From Epiperipatus broadwayi (taxonomy: Eukaryota; Onychophora; Udeonychophora; Euonychophora; Peripatidae), in the NCBI GenBank assembly GCA_028023455.1, contig JAQFVV010012672.1, positions 1,178,001 to 1,242,000 of the forward strand: a stretch of DNA of 64,000 nucleotides. Reading direction: 5' to 3'. The position numbers and the translations under genes were made by a program. Position 1 is the first letter of the stretch. Each line of letters begins with the position of its first letter. Below the pieces are notes generated by a model. It saw only the letters and a program-made list of their open reading frames with translations. It had not been told where the DNA came from and searched no databases. This document shows, in pieces, positions 24,335-35,177 of this stretch.

Positions 24335-24525
24335 GCAAAACTCTCCTTATAGTATCACCACTCAGATCCAAGGCTCCTTATTGATGAAAGTCACAAGCTA
24401 GAAACTAGTCTGGGGATATTAGGTGAGTAGGCACTAGATAGGGATTTTATGCAAAAACTTTTCTGCAGCCATTGATTATTCTGGCTTGCACTGAGTGGTG
24501 CTACTGTATGGAGTTTTGCGACAAT
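24335..24525 (+). mobile_element. R1 copy c in intron 1
   Basis: A short R1 copy: a ~25-bp inverted piece (GCAAAACTCTCCTTATAGTA) joined directly to the sense unit from CAGATCCAAGG to TATGGAGTTTTGC. No clear target duplication. Same strand as the host gene. Confidence 0.8.
24368..24422 (+). ncRNA. Hammerhead-like motif (R1 copy c)
   Basis: Core reads TTGATGA (C3 changed to U), stem II AGT/GCT with loop CACAA, GAAA at 24401-24404, minimal stem III CTAG, cleavage triplet GTC ending at 24410, stem I CCTTA/TGGGG. The C3 change weakens but does not destroy the core pattern. Confidence 0.45.
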
Positions 24526-24748
24526 GAAAAGTGAAGGTAAAGTGGCTAACAGGTTTCTCTGGGCATAGCTGCTGAGAGATTCCTGACTCCGTTTAAGGAG
24601 AAGTCACAGTGCATCACATCACATTCTGTGTAAACAGCTTGTGTAAGCATAAAAAAATGTAATTATTTGATGTTTTATATTATTGAGACTTGTATTCTTT
24701 TATAGATTTCTTTACCATTTACAATAATTTTTTATAATAAACTAAGCA

Positions 24749-24952
24749 CTAAAAAATATGTAATTGTGCAGAAGGAAATTAATCTCTGATTGTGCATTGT
24801 TTTTGTAACTATTATGAATCTCAGTGCATTCACCAGTTTTAAAACTTAAGTGAGTTATTTGATGGGTGAATGCTTGGAGATTTATAATACTTATAAAAAC
24901 AGTGCACGATTGGAGATTAATTTCCTTTTGCACAATAATTTTTTATGTTATT
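24749..24952. repeat. Fold-back repeat, ~80-bp arms
   Basis: The left arm (about 24749-24828, AATTGTGCAGAAGGAAATTA...TGCATTCACC) pairs with the right arm (about 24868-24952, GGTGAATGCTTGGAG...TAATTTCCTTTTGCACAAT) around a ~40-base loop. No coding capacity. MITE-like. Confidence 0.8.
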
Positions 24953-27900
24953 TTTATATTCATTTTTTCCTACATTGTCTTGTCTCAGTAGAAAATTCTC
25001 TCAGATTTGTTACTTTATGTTGAGTATTGGTCTTGCTTATCTTCAACATTTGTTAATGTTTTAAAACTTACTACATTAAATTAATTAAAAAATTTAAAAC
25101 TTAAGGATATTAATTATTAGCATTTTCTTTCTTAATAGGTTTTGTTTCTCTACTTTTGTATTAATACATATTATATATCCTTACCATTCAATAATCACTT
25201 CCTGTGTTGAAAATATTAAACACATCAGTGACTTTCTGTTAATAAAAATATACCAATGCATGAAATGTCATTATTTTGATGTGTCCTCTCAGAATTTTCA
25301 TCAAAATATGTTCAGTTTTATTTCTCCCCACAAATTTTACAAGACTGTGTTTCCTTTCATTTCAATGATTTTATCCAAATATTGTCCATACTTTCATTTA
25401 TTAAATACTTTTTGATTTTAGTGTTAAAATCTCTTATGATAATTTTAAAATGTCATTATCTTAAAAAGAATTTTATTCATCTATACAAATTTTTTTTTAC
25501 TTTATCATAATGAAAACTTGTTAGGACAAAAAGCTGAATTATTTACATTTGCTGGTACCTTCTATTAAGTTTAACAACCACTATTGTTTCTCTGTGCAAT
25601 ATGTCATAAGTCTCTACACTGTTGGTTTTTTAATATTTTATTTATAATAAATCTCACTCTACTTGTGTTATATTTTATAAATATTAAGTCTTTATCTAGA
25701 GCACTCTTCTGTCTACTATAGAATCATCTTCTGTAAGCTCAAGTAATCAATAGATATTATAATGCTATAAAATACTTCAGATTACTTTCTGGATTTTTTT
25801 TTCATCAATGAAGATTAAGATTTAAAGCTGGAATTAATTCACTTATCTATATAGAAGTTATCTTTTACTTCTTCATACGAATTAAATTCTTAAAATTAAA
25901 AAAATTCTTAAATTTTTAAATTCAACTTATTTGCCTGCATAATTATATGATTTTAACACTAATTTCTATATATTTTAAAAATTTTACTTTTATGACTATT
26001 GTAGGCCCCTTCATTCTTTAGGCTAGAAAAGGCTAATCTCAATAATTCAGGATTTTCCATATTCTTACTAATATGGCTCTAAAGCAGAGGAAAGATAATT
26101 ATTCTTGAAAATATGAGTAAGCATATAAGAAAATAATGTGATATTGTTGTTGGTATTAGTCTTCTTAATCAAAGGATAGAAAGAGCCTGCAATTGTCATG
26201 AACTGAGATATCTAAAATAAATATAGAAACTGAGCAAAAGACATATATGCAAGGAAGTTAGTTTGAATTTAAAACCTTACTTGCTTTTTTTAAATTTTAG
26301 GATATTATCTTGAATAGAATAAAGGAGTAAAAGTTATTTGATAGATGCATTAATTCCAGCTCTGAATTTTAGTCTTCACCAATTAAAAAAAAAGGCCAGA
26401 AATCAGTCTATACACTATAATGTCTAGCACCCATTTATTAATCATGTTTAAAGTAGATGGCTTTAAAATTGTGGAAGAGTTTGAAAAAGGCATATGATAT
26501 TGGTCATTATCTGGTTCATATAAAGTAAGATTATAAAATAAGCTAGTTAAATAAAGGAATTTTTTTATTTCCTAGTGATATATCTTCTAATTATGAACCA
26601 GTGTTTTATTTTGAGAATAATCAATTTTATTGAAATGATTTTAGGGAAGACGTATATGCTATAACAAGATTAGTTAATAAAACCACTGTGTTTGGTTTTT
26701 TGTTTTTATTTTGTTTACTATCAAAACATTATCACCCTATTTTGTTTGATTAGTATTGTTATTCATACAATATTATTTTTTTTGTGCTCTCAGATTATAT
26801 ATTAGCCTATAATGTCCAATTTTGGGGAGAAAAAATATCAGATTCCAACCATTAGTTTTTACAATTTAATGTAATTCCTGATTTATCATAAATCTTTTTC
26901 TTATCAATAAATACTTTTTTAAAATGTTACAATTAAAAAAATAGGCCTTTTATTCCTGGTATATAAAGATTTTTACAGTTTAAAAGATCCTGGGACCATA
27001 ATTTTTATTTTACTATGCTAGGTGGATTATCATTACTGATTACAAAAGTTTGTTTAGATGGTGATATACTTGGACTAATACCAGACTGATACAAAGTGAA
27101 CTAAATGAACAAAAAAAACACCTTTTAGTGTGGCAGATTAAATGATCTTAGTATCAACTCTGATTTTTTGCTTTCATTACATATCTGAGGTTTCCAAAAT
27201 CAAGTATAAATTCACAAGGTATGGTAAGAATTAATTTTCATTATTGAATAGTTTACATTGTTCTCAAATGTATAGAACATCTAGTTATACATTGATAAAG
27301 GTTCAGTATTAATCAGAAAATGCTCAAATAACATCCACTTCATTATATTAATAGCATTGATAGACTGGCTTCTGCTATAAATTTATATAAAGGAATTTTA
27401 GAAAATCTGTATGGTTGACTTCCATAACTAGAATTGCTTTTAATAACTGTTTGCTTTCCCCACCAGTCATTTTAATCAATTCAAAAAAATCAAATAACTA
27501 TTACTCAAGAGTTCGTAAATTTGAGTACCAAAAGTATCAAAGCTGGAATCAATTTGAGGATACAAGTTCCAGAGTCTGACACCCTACTACTCATCACGCT
27601 ATGCAAACACAATAAAAAATATTTTATGCTTCTCTAAATTAAATCCATTTTGAATTTGCCTTAAGACTTTATGTTTACCTATCCAAATCCTAATCCTATT
27701 CAAGTTATATCAACTACATTTGATGTAATATTTTAAAAATATATTAGTCAAATAAAATGATGTGTAGAATATATGCAAAATTTGATGTTCAGAAATATAT
27801 GAATATAAAATAGAATGAAAAAGAAAAATTCGTAAAATAAAACCAGCGTTAAAAATTGCATAGCTAGAAAAGATATTAGAAAACTATAACTTAAGTATAA

Positions 27901-29124
27901 TTTTTCTGGGTAAAAATTTAAATATATATTTTTTATCACCATATAAAAAGTACATCATGTGCCTTACATTGTTTTGCGACTATAATGATTCAAATTTTTT
28001 AACATAATTGTTTAACATTTTCACATTGATTGATTTGGTTATGAAAGACAGATAGCCTAAATGTTGTGAAGTTTATACATGTTTGGAAGAAATATAATTT
28101 ATCTTCTGGATACTTCTTGAAAAGAGAACATGTAGAATTAATTTAAACTTAAAAGTAGAGAATATAGAAACAGTATCTTGAAGGAAGTTGAATAAAATGC
28201 TTAATAAGACAAACAAAGATTTTGGATTGTGGTCACAATTTTAGCATAATGTCCAAAGTTCCCACTAAAGATAGATAGTTTGTATATGCTGCTATCAGAC
28301 ATTTTCCAGTGAACTGATGAATTAGACCAGCATACTTTCAAGAGTAAAATCCAAAAAGTAAAGATTTTTAACTTATATAACACAGTACAGATATCAAGTG
28401 TTGTTAATGTAGGATTATAGTTTTAATTTTGTTGAAGAATAAAAATAGTTTGGGATACAATAAGTTTAGGCCATCTCTACAAACTGGATAGTGAATTGTG
28501 CTGATTGATAATAAATAAAATAAAAAATTTGGATGTGTCATTACACACATCCAAGAATAAAGAATGCAGATACCAAAAATGGTACTAATGATTTGAAATT
28601 TCATAATAGGATATAATAGTTTTAAGAAAAGTTTTAAATTATATTCTTTTTTTAAAATAGTAATTGATTCAAGTGATGACTTAATGTGATTTTTATGAGG
28701 TTGGGTGGAATATCCAAAAATGCTGATGATGTAAGTAGAAAATTCTACAGCAATCACATGTTGAGCTGTATAAGAGATCTTGGATTGGCTTGAAAATTAT
28801 ATACTATTTTAAAAACAGTCAAAATCTTGATGAGATTTATAAAAATCAATAATAGGTCAGCAGCAAAGGAAATAGAGCAGTATTAAGGGTAAGATAGGAA
28901 AAGATTTGTGGTTTGTTCTAAATTTTGATCAACAGATTCAAGTCAATTACAAATTATACTGATTCAAGTGATGAATCATGGGAAATATCTTTACTGGTGT
29001 AAATGTGTCAGAGAAACATGAATTGTTTAATATATTTTGTATACTTGAAATCTATAATATAAACAACAATTTTTAAATTTTTAAAAAATTATAATTAATT
29101 TAGTTTATTATCTTTAATTTGTAG
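24953..29124. other. Intron 1, 3' part, no recognisable element
   Basis: Over 4 kb of AT-rich intron with many short open frames, none recognisable. It ends in a pyrimidine-rich stretch and acceptor AATTTGTAG before 29125. Confidence 0.5.
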
Positions 29125-29228
29125 TTCCTGTTAAACTTGGTAAAAATTTGTTCAAAATTACTCTTGCAGAAGAAAAGAAAAAAATTAGTTTGGATGATAA
29201 TATATTAATTGAAGGGAATTCTGTCAAA
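29125..29228 (+). CDS. Unrecognised three-exon gene, exon 2
   Basis: 104 bases between acceptor TTTGTAG and donor AAA|GTAAGT, entering in phase 1 and leaving in phase 0. It encodes residues 49-83, VPVKLGKNLFKITLAEEKKK followed by ISLDDNILIEGNSVK (V is split across the junction). The exact fit of reading frame on both sides is the main evidence that this is a real exon. Confidence 0.7.
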
Positions 29229-29299
29229 GTAAGTTTAATTTTTATTATTTTAACTTTTAATTCCTTTAAAGTATCACATAAAAATACAATACAAATTAT

Positions 29300-29400
29300 T
29301 AGATTTAATTAAAGGGGATTTGAACCCAGACTTTCAAGCTCTCTTTAAGTTATCCACTCCAGCAGTTACAATAATTATTTAGATCCACAAAAGTCAACTT
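29300..29400 (-). repeat. Possible tRNA-derived SINE remnant, antisense
   Basis: On the minus strand, a tRNA-like B box (GGTTCAAATCC) follows CTGGAGTGGATAACTTAAAG (A-box-like) at the expected distance. A similar antisense segment is at 55186-55255 (shared AATTAAAGGGG and AGACTTT.A.CTCT.TTTAA). Too degenerate to name. Confidence 0.35.
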
Positions 29401-29449
29401 TTAATTAATGTATTAGTTATTATTACATCAAATAATTTACATGAATCAA

Positions 29450-32060
29450 ATTTTCTACTCTCATGCCTTAATACCATCCACTTTAGATAAATACATTAAT
29501 CATTATCATTCATCATTTAGTGACATTAAAGATTATCCTATTATTGCTAGCTTAGATATTAAAATTAGTTCATCCTCATTTTCAACCATCACTACAGGAT
29601 GAATGTCTTTCCAAATTTAAATCCATAGCCTCTTTTCTGTCTATCACAACTAGGAAGTTTTTTTTATTGCATCCATCCATCTCACATGTGGTCTCTTTCT
29701 AAATCTTTTACAATCTCTTATAATCCAAATTAAAACTTTGATGGCCCATCTATTATCATCGTTTTTTAGTAATATATTCAGCCCAGTTCCATTTCAGCCT
29801 TTTAATTCTTTGAATAATGCCAGTGATTCTTGTTTTTCTCTCATTTTTTTGTTTTCAATCTCTTCTTATTACACCTAACATACTCTTTTATATCCTTTAT
29901 TGAATGATCTGTAATCTCTGTGTTGCTCTTCTATTAAGTAAGTGTTCAAGTCTCAGATCCACAATTAAAAATTGGTCAAAAACTTTGCTTTTCAAACACA
30001 TAACCATATTTTCTTTTAATGTTAAATTATTTCTACTTATTCTATCCAGGTTTAGTTTTGTAATTAATTTCATTTATTATGATACATTTTAATTAATAAT
30101 CTGACCAAAGTAGTTGTAAATGTTAACATCTTCTAAACCATGATTATCAATTTTTATGTTCTTCTACTGAGGAAATCCATTAAATATTATTTTAGTCTTT
30201 TTAATATATATCTTTATTTTTTTTTTACTTATATCTAATAGCAATTGTAACATTATCTGAACATCTGAAGCATTATTTGCGAAAATAAATCTGCCAAATT
30301 TAGATAACTTAAATAATTTCTTATATATTCTGTACTATCCATCCTTACTAACACCGGGTCATTCCCTGGTCCTAGAGCAATGCCCGAAGTATGGTGAAGT
30401 TCTGTTCTGCTTTGCGGGCATCAATGATTTCCATTTACCTTTATTCCCTTAACTCCTCATTTTAACCCACAAAATATTTCTTGTAAAACTTTATAAAAAG
30501 TTTTAGAGATATGGAATCATCCTGTTGAACACCCTTCTTAATTTTAATAATCTTAGTATTCATAATCTAATCTCTGATACTGCATTTGATAAATATTCTT
30601 CAGAATATGCTAATATTCTGGGTTTATATTTTGATAGTCCAAATCTCTAATCATTGTGAAAATACTTATAGAATGAAATGCATTTTTGTAATCTTCAGCT
30701 TTAGTACTAATTAGCATGCTTTCAATATATTCAATATATCATATTCATGGCATACAAATATGATATATTCTATACATTGAAAGCATGCTATGCAGTAATA
30801 TAGCTGAAGATTAAAAAACTACCTTTTCTGTGAATATATTAATTAATTATCAGATATTGCATTGGCTCAAAAAAGAAGAAAATTAGTTATAATTGAATTT
30901 TTATAATCTATAAATCTAAAGCATAATCCCAATTCATATTCATTAATCCTTTTTATAGCTTCTCTTATTACATGGATGAAATCTATTGTGCTTCTTAAAT
31001 ATGAATATTATTACTGCATTCTTCCAATCATCTAATACATCTTTATTATTTAAACATTTGGTATATATCTTGGCCAACAATTTTTCTATTCCTTTGTCTG
31101 TTTTTTTTTAAAGATATAATTTCATCATTTTCTGGAGCATTTTACTTCTTATCTTTTCATTTTAAAATACCTGGCAATTTAGAGATGTAGTAATTGTAGA
31201 GAATAAGTTGCTTTCTTGTCCTTTATTATTATATAGCTCTTTACAAAACTCTTTATCGTATTTCATGATGTTATGTCTTTTTTTAGTAATAGTTTCATTT
31301 TTATTCTTATTGTTGAAACAATTTTTCTTTAAATGCTAAGATGCTATTTTATACATTTGAGATTTTTATTCTTTTCTATAGTTTTCTATGCCAATTCACA
31401 ACTATAATTCATATATTATTGATAATTTTTTTTGCATCATTTACAAACTGTAAATCATTAAAATCTTTTCAATCTATCTTTTTGAAAAAAGTCATAGTCT
31501 TTCTTTTTGTCATCCATTGTTTTGTCTGAATAAAAAATTTCTGGGAAATTGCGGCTTTTGGTATTAGCTATTTATCTTGCAGTTCCTAATGGTATATTTT
31601 TATTGATTTTATTTGAATCTGAGCCATCTTCAAAAACTGTTTAATACTTTAAAATGATTTGCAAGTTCTAATTGAAATTCTTTGGAATGTCTGAAGGTAG
31701 AAATAATAATACTGACTTTCTGAATAGTTTTCATCTTTCTAATTTGCATTAATATATATCTTACATCTCATTAATCCATGATCACTTTCTGTGGTAAATA
31801 CATACTTTTAGTTAATGAAAATATGATTCTACTGTACTTTCATTTGAATGCTCCCATGTCCTGTGAATTACATAAGTCTGTATCTTCTCTCACTTCTACC
31901 ACCATAAGCAAATTTATTCACAGTACATTGATCTTTTAATGTTTTATCAATTCTAGGATTAAATTTTCCCTTAATGATTTTAAAATACTGTTTGGTTTGA
32001 TCAAAAGCATTTTGCATATCCAAATAAAAATTCTCTACTTTGTCACAATGTTATTGGGGC
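29450..32060 (-). mobile_element. Degenerate RTE-type LINE in intron 2, antisense
   Basis: On the minus strand, from right to left, an APE endonuclease region is readable: DKVENFYLDMQNAFDQTKQY, FNPRID, KFAYGGRSERRYRLM and TTESDHGLMRCK at about 32040-31750. RT traces follow (AEDYKNAFHSI at about 30710-30670) and then the C-terminus (GSETWTL near 29950; DLERDHMWDGWMQ near 29680). The same landmarks appear on the plus strand at 57700-61235, so both are copies of one RTE-type family (endonuclease then RT, no RNase H). Stops throughout. It lies antisense in intron 2 of the gene. Confidence 0.8.
30690..30830. repeat. Fold-back insertion inside the RTE copy
   Basis: AATCTTCAGCT...AGCATGCTTTCAAT...ATATCATATT pairs with AATATGATATAT...ATTGAAAGCATGCT...AGCTGAAGATT, arms of about 55-60 bp around a short loop. 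It begins just where the RTE reading reaches AEDYKNAF, so it is either a duplication-inversion within the LINE or a small MITE. Confidence 0.7.
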
Positions 32061-33004
32061 TTAAACATGAATTATATGTATTTGATACAATATGGATTAC
32101 ATGACCACAGCCTTTATGCTTAAACAAAGCAATAAAATGTCATAAATCTGTTATGAGGGCTGTGGTGAGATAATTAAAACTTCATGGAACTATGATTATT
32201 TATGCAATGGTCATTAAAAATGAGTCCCTTGTCTATGCTATAATCATCTGGTGTCAATATTAATGGCACTCTAAAATGTCAATATATTTTAGCAAACTTA
32301 ACCTTACTTACATCCAAAACTATACAGAATAGACAGTCTACTCTATTCTTTAGTTTGCTAAACATAATGTAATGGATTTAATTAATTATTTCACAACTAG
32401 ATGGAGTTTAGGTCATCTCTCCCCTATTTACATATAAATATAATTACTATGTGAATTATTGTTTAATATATATTTATATATAGTCAAATAATGAAAAAAC
32501 TTCATGATCTCATATTGTTTTTTAAAAGATAAATAACTCATAAACTAATCAGCTTCCCATTCAAAGTTGGACAGTAAGTTTTTAGCTAAAACAAGAGCAG
32601 TTGGAAAGCCTAATGAATATTATTTCTTTTTCATTTGTTTCTCTATGAGGAACTACTGGACAGGTCTTTGACTTGCAATGAGCTAAATAATTCTATCCAA
32701 GCAAAAATTCTCCAGGATCCCTATAAAAATAACCAGTGGAGAAGATAATACTCAGCAAGTTACTCATTGAAATTTTTAGCAGTTCTCTTTCTTGTTACCT
32801 ACTAGGTAAAAATAGCTCATTATCCATTCACCTAGCCGAATCATGTAAGAAATAGCTATCTGAAAAAAATCCTGTTTTCACTTAAAAATTTCAGGTAAAG
32901 TTCTATTCCATGGGTCATAAATATAAAAGATGGCTATTATTAATCACTGCACTGTGAGATCTTTCACACATGTACATGTATACACATTATTATTATTAAA
33001 CAAC
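32061..33004. other. Intron 2, no recognisable element
   Basis: AT-rich intron. Two small imperfect hairpins (GACCACAGCC...GGCTGTGGT at 32103-32166; TTTTAGCAAACTTAA... at 32290-32355) are the only structure seen. Confidence 0.4.
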
Positions 33005-33520
33005 TAAACATCACATGATCACCATTTCATTGGTACTAATGTATGGAGAGCTTTGCCTGTTTTAATAACAGTTATGAACAAGCATAAGAAATAATGATCA
33101 TGTGATGTTTAGCGGTTTAATACCAATCCTGCCTAATATGGATAGTGGTAGCTATGGTTATTAAAGAACCAAAGACACCAAAATGTATGGGTACTGAACT
33201 GAGTTCAGACCTATATGACTATATAAGCTAATGAGCTTGGATTAAAAATATTATTGTGGTTTCAATTTTATTCTCATGGTTTTGTAGTTAAGTAGAGATA
33301 AAAAGTGGCTGCTGGAGGGTTGCATTAGATCCTAAGATCTAGATGCAGTGCTCTCAGATCTAAGGCACTTCACTGATGAAAGCCACAAGCTAGAAACTAG
33401 TCTGGGGATATTGGATGAGTAAGCACTAGATAGAGATTTTATGCACAAGCCTTCTGGTATCCATTGATTACTCTGGCTTGCACTGAGTGGCACTACTGTA
33501 TGGAGAGTTTTGCCTGTTTT
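33005..33520 (+). mobile_element. R1 copy d in intron 2, with leader hairpin
   Basis: The 5' part (33005-33120) is a leader-to-leader palindrome: AACATCACATGATCACCATT pairs with AATGATCATGTGATGTTT, and GGAGAGCTTTGCCTGTTTTA sits in the second arm. It shows that the element 3' end can extend about 55 bp past GCCTGTT. After ~50 bp the sense unit runs from GACACCAAAATGTATGG (33174) to GAGAGTTTTGCCTGTTTT (33520). A (TTA)n tract adjoins both ends, so the target duplication cannot be read. The copy ends 108 bases before exon 3. Confidence 0.85.
33360..33414 (+). ncRNA. Hammerhead ribozyme motif with intact core, intronic (R1 copy d)
   Basis: Core CTGATGA (33373-33379) and GAAA (33393-33396) are intact. 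Stem II is AGC/GCT with loop CACAA, compensatory to GGC/GCC in other copies. Minimal stem III CTAG, cleavage triplet GTC with predicted cut after 33402, stem I CTTCA/TGGGG plus a distal TTGG partner. It is on the sense strand of intron 2, 226 bases before exon 3. Confidence 0.6.
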
Positions 33521-33628
33521 AATTTCATTATTATTATTGTTATTATTATTACATTAATAATTATTATTATTATTTAAGTTGACAAAATCTAAAACAAATT
33601 AGTTTATTGATTATTTGTTTTATTTCAG

Positions 33629-34096
33629 GATTTTTTTGATCAGTTATGGTTGGAAATATGTGAAAGGACAATAACAGAAAATCAGTTTGTGCATCCTTGG
33701 TATAAGAATGTCTTTATGGAATTCTCTAGTGGAGATAAGAGCTATAGAAGAGTCAGCCTTAAGATTTGCAGGAAAATGTTATTAATTTGTTCAGAAACCA
33801 CTTGCAAAGAATCGGGATGTATGAAGCAAGTCACAAGCATTCCTTTTGAACTTTTTTTACCTGTTGTGCATAACGATAGAAAACACATTTTCAGTATCAA
33901 ACTAAGCAATGGCGATATTAAGTTCTATAAATTAGTTCAGAAAAATCCATTTATCAATGATTGGAGTAACTGGAAGAAAATAATAAATCATTTAAATAAA
34001 AAAAAGTACTCAAACGTTTCGCTTAATCCAACGTTAAAAACGATTTTGGAAGATCCTATAAATCATAAGATTGATCAGAGGCAGCTAGAAGCTTAA
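33629..34096 (+). CDS. Unrecognised three-exon gene, exon 3 (C-terminal)
   Basis: Entered in phase 0 after acceptor TTATTTCAG, this 468-base exon encodes residues 84-238 and the stop TAA. It starts DFFDQLWLEICERTITEN. Residues ~100-205 could form a PH-like fold: a run of beta-type strands (RRVSLKICRKMLLICSE, SIPFELFLPV, KHIFSIKLSNGDIKFYKL) and then a helix with conserved-looking Trp (NDWSNWKKIINHL). That is the usual end of PH domains, but this is an inference from pattern only. Five Cys lie between residues 124 and 147. The tail is basic then acidic (NHKIDQRQLEA). Codon use is AT-rich like the surroundings, but the frame is clean, unlike every mobile element nearby. Confidence 0.75.
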   Translation, partial: DFFDQLWLEICERTITENQFVHPWYKNVFMEFSSGDKSYRRVSLKICRKMLLICSETTCKESGCMKQVTSIPFELFLPVVHNDRKHIFSIKLSNGDIKFYKLVQKNPFINDWSNWKKIINHLNKKKYSNVSLNPTLKTILEDPINHKIDQRQLEA

Positions 34097-34148
34097 TTAA
34101 TGGTAGATTGCTATAGCTATTATTAATAATAATTTATATTATTAAAAA

Positions 34149-34154
34149 AATAAA
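34149..34154 (+). terminator. Poly(A) signal AATAAA
   Basis: First AATAAA after the stop at 34096, 53 bases downstream; plausible polyadenylation signal for the spliced gene. In DNA this AT-rich the motif is common, so support is modest. Confidence 0.4.
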
Positions 34155-34230
34155 TCAACTTAATTGTTGAATAAGTTGAGCAGCTATTGAGCTACTTAAT
34201 TATTAAAGACTAATATATAAATTTTTCATG

Positions 34231-34346
34231 GTCAAGCGTTGTTAGCCGAAAGGTCAGCGCAGCTGCCTTGCAAGCAAGCAGTTGGTTGCAGACGGTTGTT
34301 GCGGGTTCACCTCCCGACCTGATGCTATGACATATGAAAAAAAAGT
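34231..34346 (+). mobile_element. tRNA-derived SINE, copy 1
   Basis: A tRNA-like head: GTTAGCCGAAAGGTCAGCGC (A-box region), a TTGCAAG anticodon-loop-like sequence and B-box region GGGTTCACCTCCC. A short body, GATGCTATGACATATG, and an A-run follow. The same body is at 54574-54660 and, reversed, at 57251-57360. The extra ~20 bases between anticodon arm and B box (GCAGTTGGTTGCAGACGG) exclude a working tRNA. Confidence 0.8.
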
Positions 34347-35177
34347 AACAGCGTCTTTTAACGTCATAAATAACTATGCGAAGAACTGAAGTGATTTAAT
34401 GGACTATAAAATTATTTTATATGGATGTACAAAAGTTTATAATTTATTTTTTAAAAAAGGCGGATTATATTTTTAAGAGAATATTATGCTTCTATGTTTT
34501 GTTAAATATAAATAAAATGTAACATACATATATATTTCAGTATTTCTGAACTTATTAAAAAATAACATACAGTATATATACATTTCAGTACTTCTTCACA
34601 AATTAGATTGCTAAGCCGATGTAAAATGACATTTATATTTGTTGTCCAGATATATGTAGCAATTTCTAACAAGAGTGAAATCTTTTGCACCCCAGATGCA
34701 AACTAAGTCTTAGTTCTAATCTTCATGGGTTAATGATTTTTTATTGGCATAGCAATTAGTAAGTATAGAGGTGCTGAAAAGTGTATTAACATTGATTGGT
34801 TGATTAGTTCACATTGGAAATTATGTATACTTTAATTATATATATATATATATATATGTGTGCATGTGGTTGTTCATAAATTTAATTTTTAGTTACATCT
34901 TTGGGGATAGTTAATTATTGTTACTATTATAATATCAAGGGATTTTATTGGAATTCTCCATCCATCATCTGGGTAATATAAATTGGCTTAGTAAATATTG
35001 TCACTACCAACCCTTCTCACTTATAATGTAAAATACATCAGTACTATAGTACTAGTATCAAGCAACTCCGAGATGAACCCCAAATCTTTTGCTAAATCAT
35101 TTTAAATCACACATCTAGACAATACATGCATATATATATATAAATTATTAATCAATGTCTGTATTCCAATTATAATA
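34347..35177. other. AT-rich spacer after the gene
   Basis: No gene seen. A (TA)n run lies near 34840-34858. Confidence 0.5.

Noticed and set aside
34231-34346. Possible functional tRNA gene (B box, TTGCAAG anticodon loop)
   Set aside because: Extra bases between anticodon arm and B box, poor acceptor pairing, an A-tail, and two more dispersed copies show it is a SINE.
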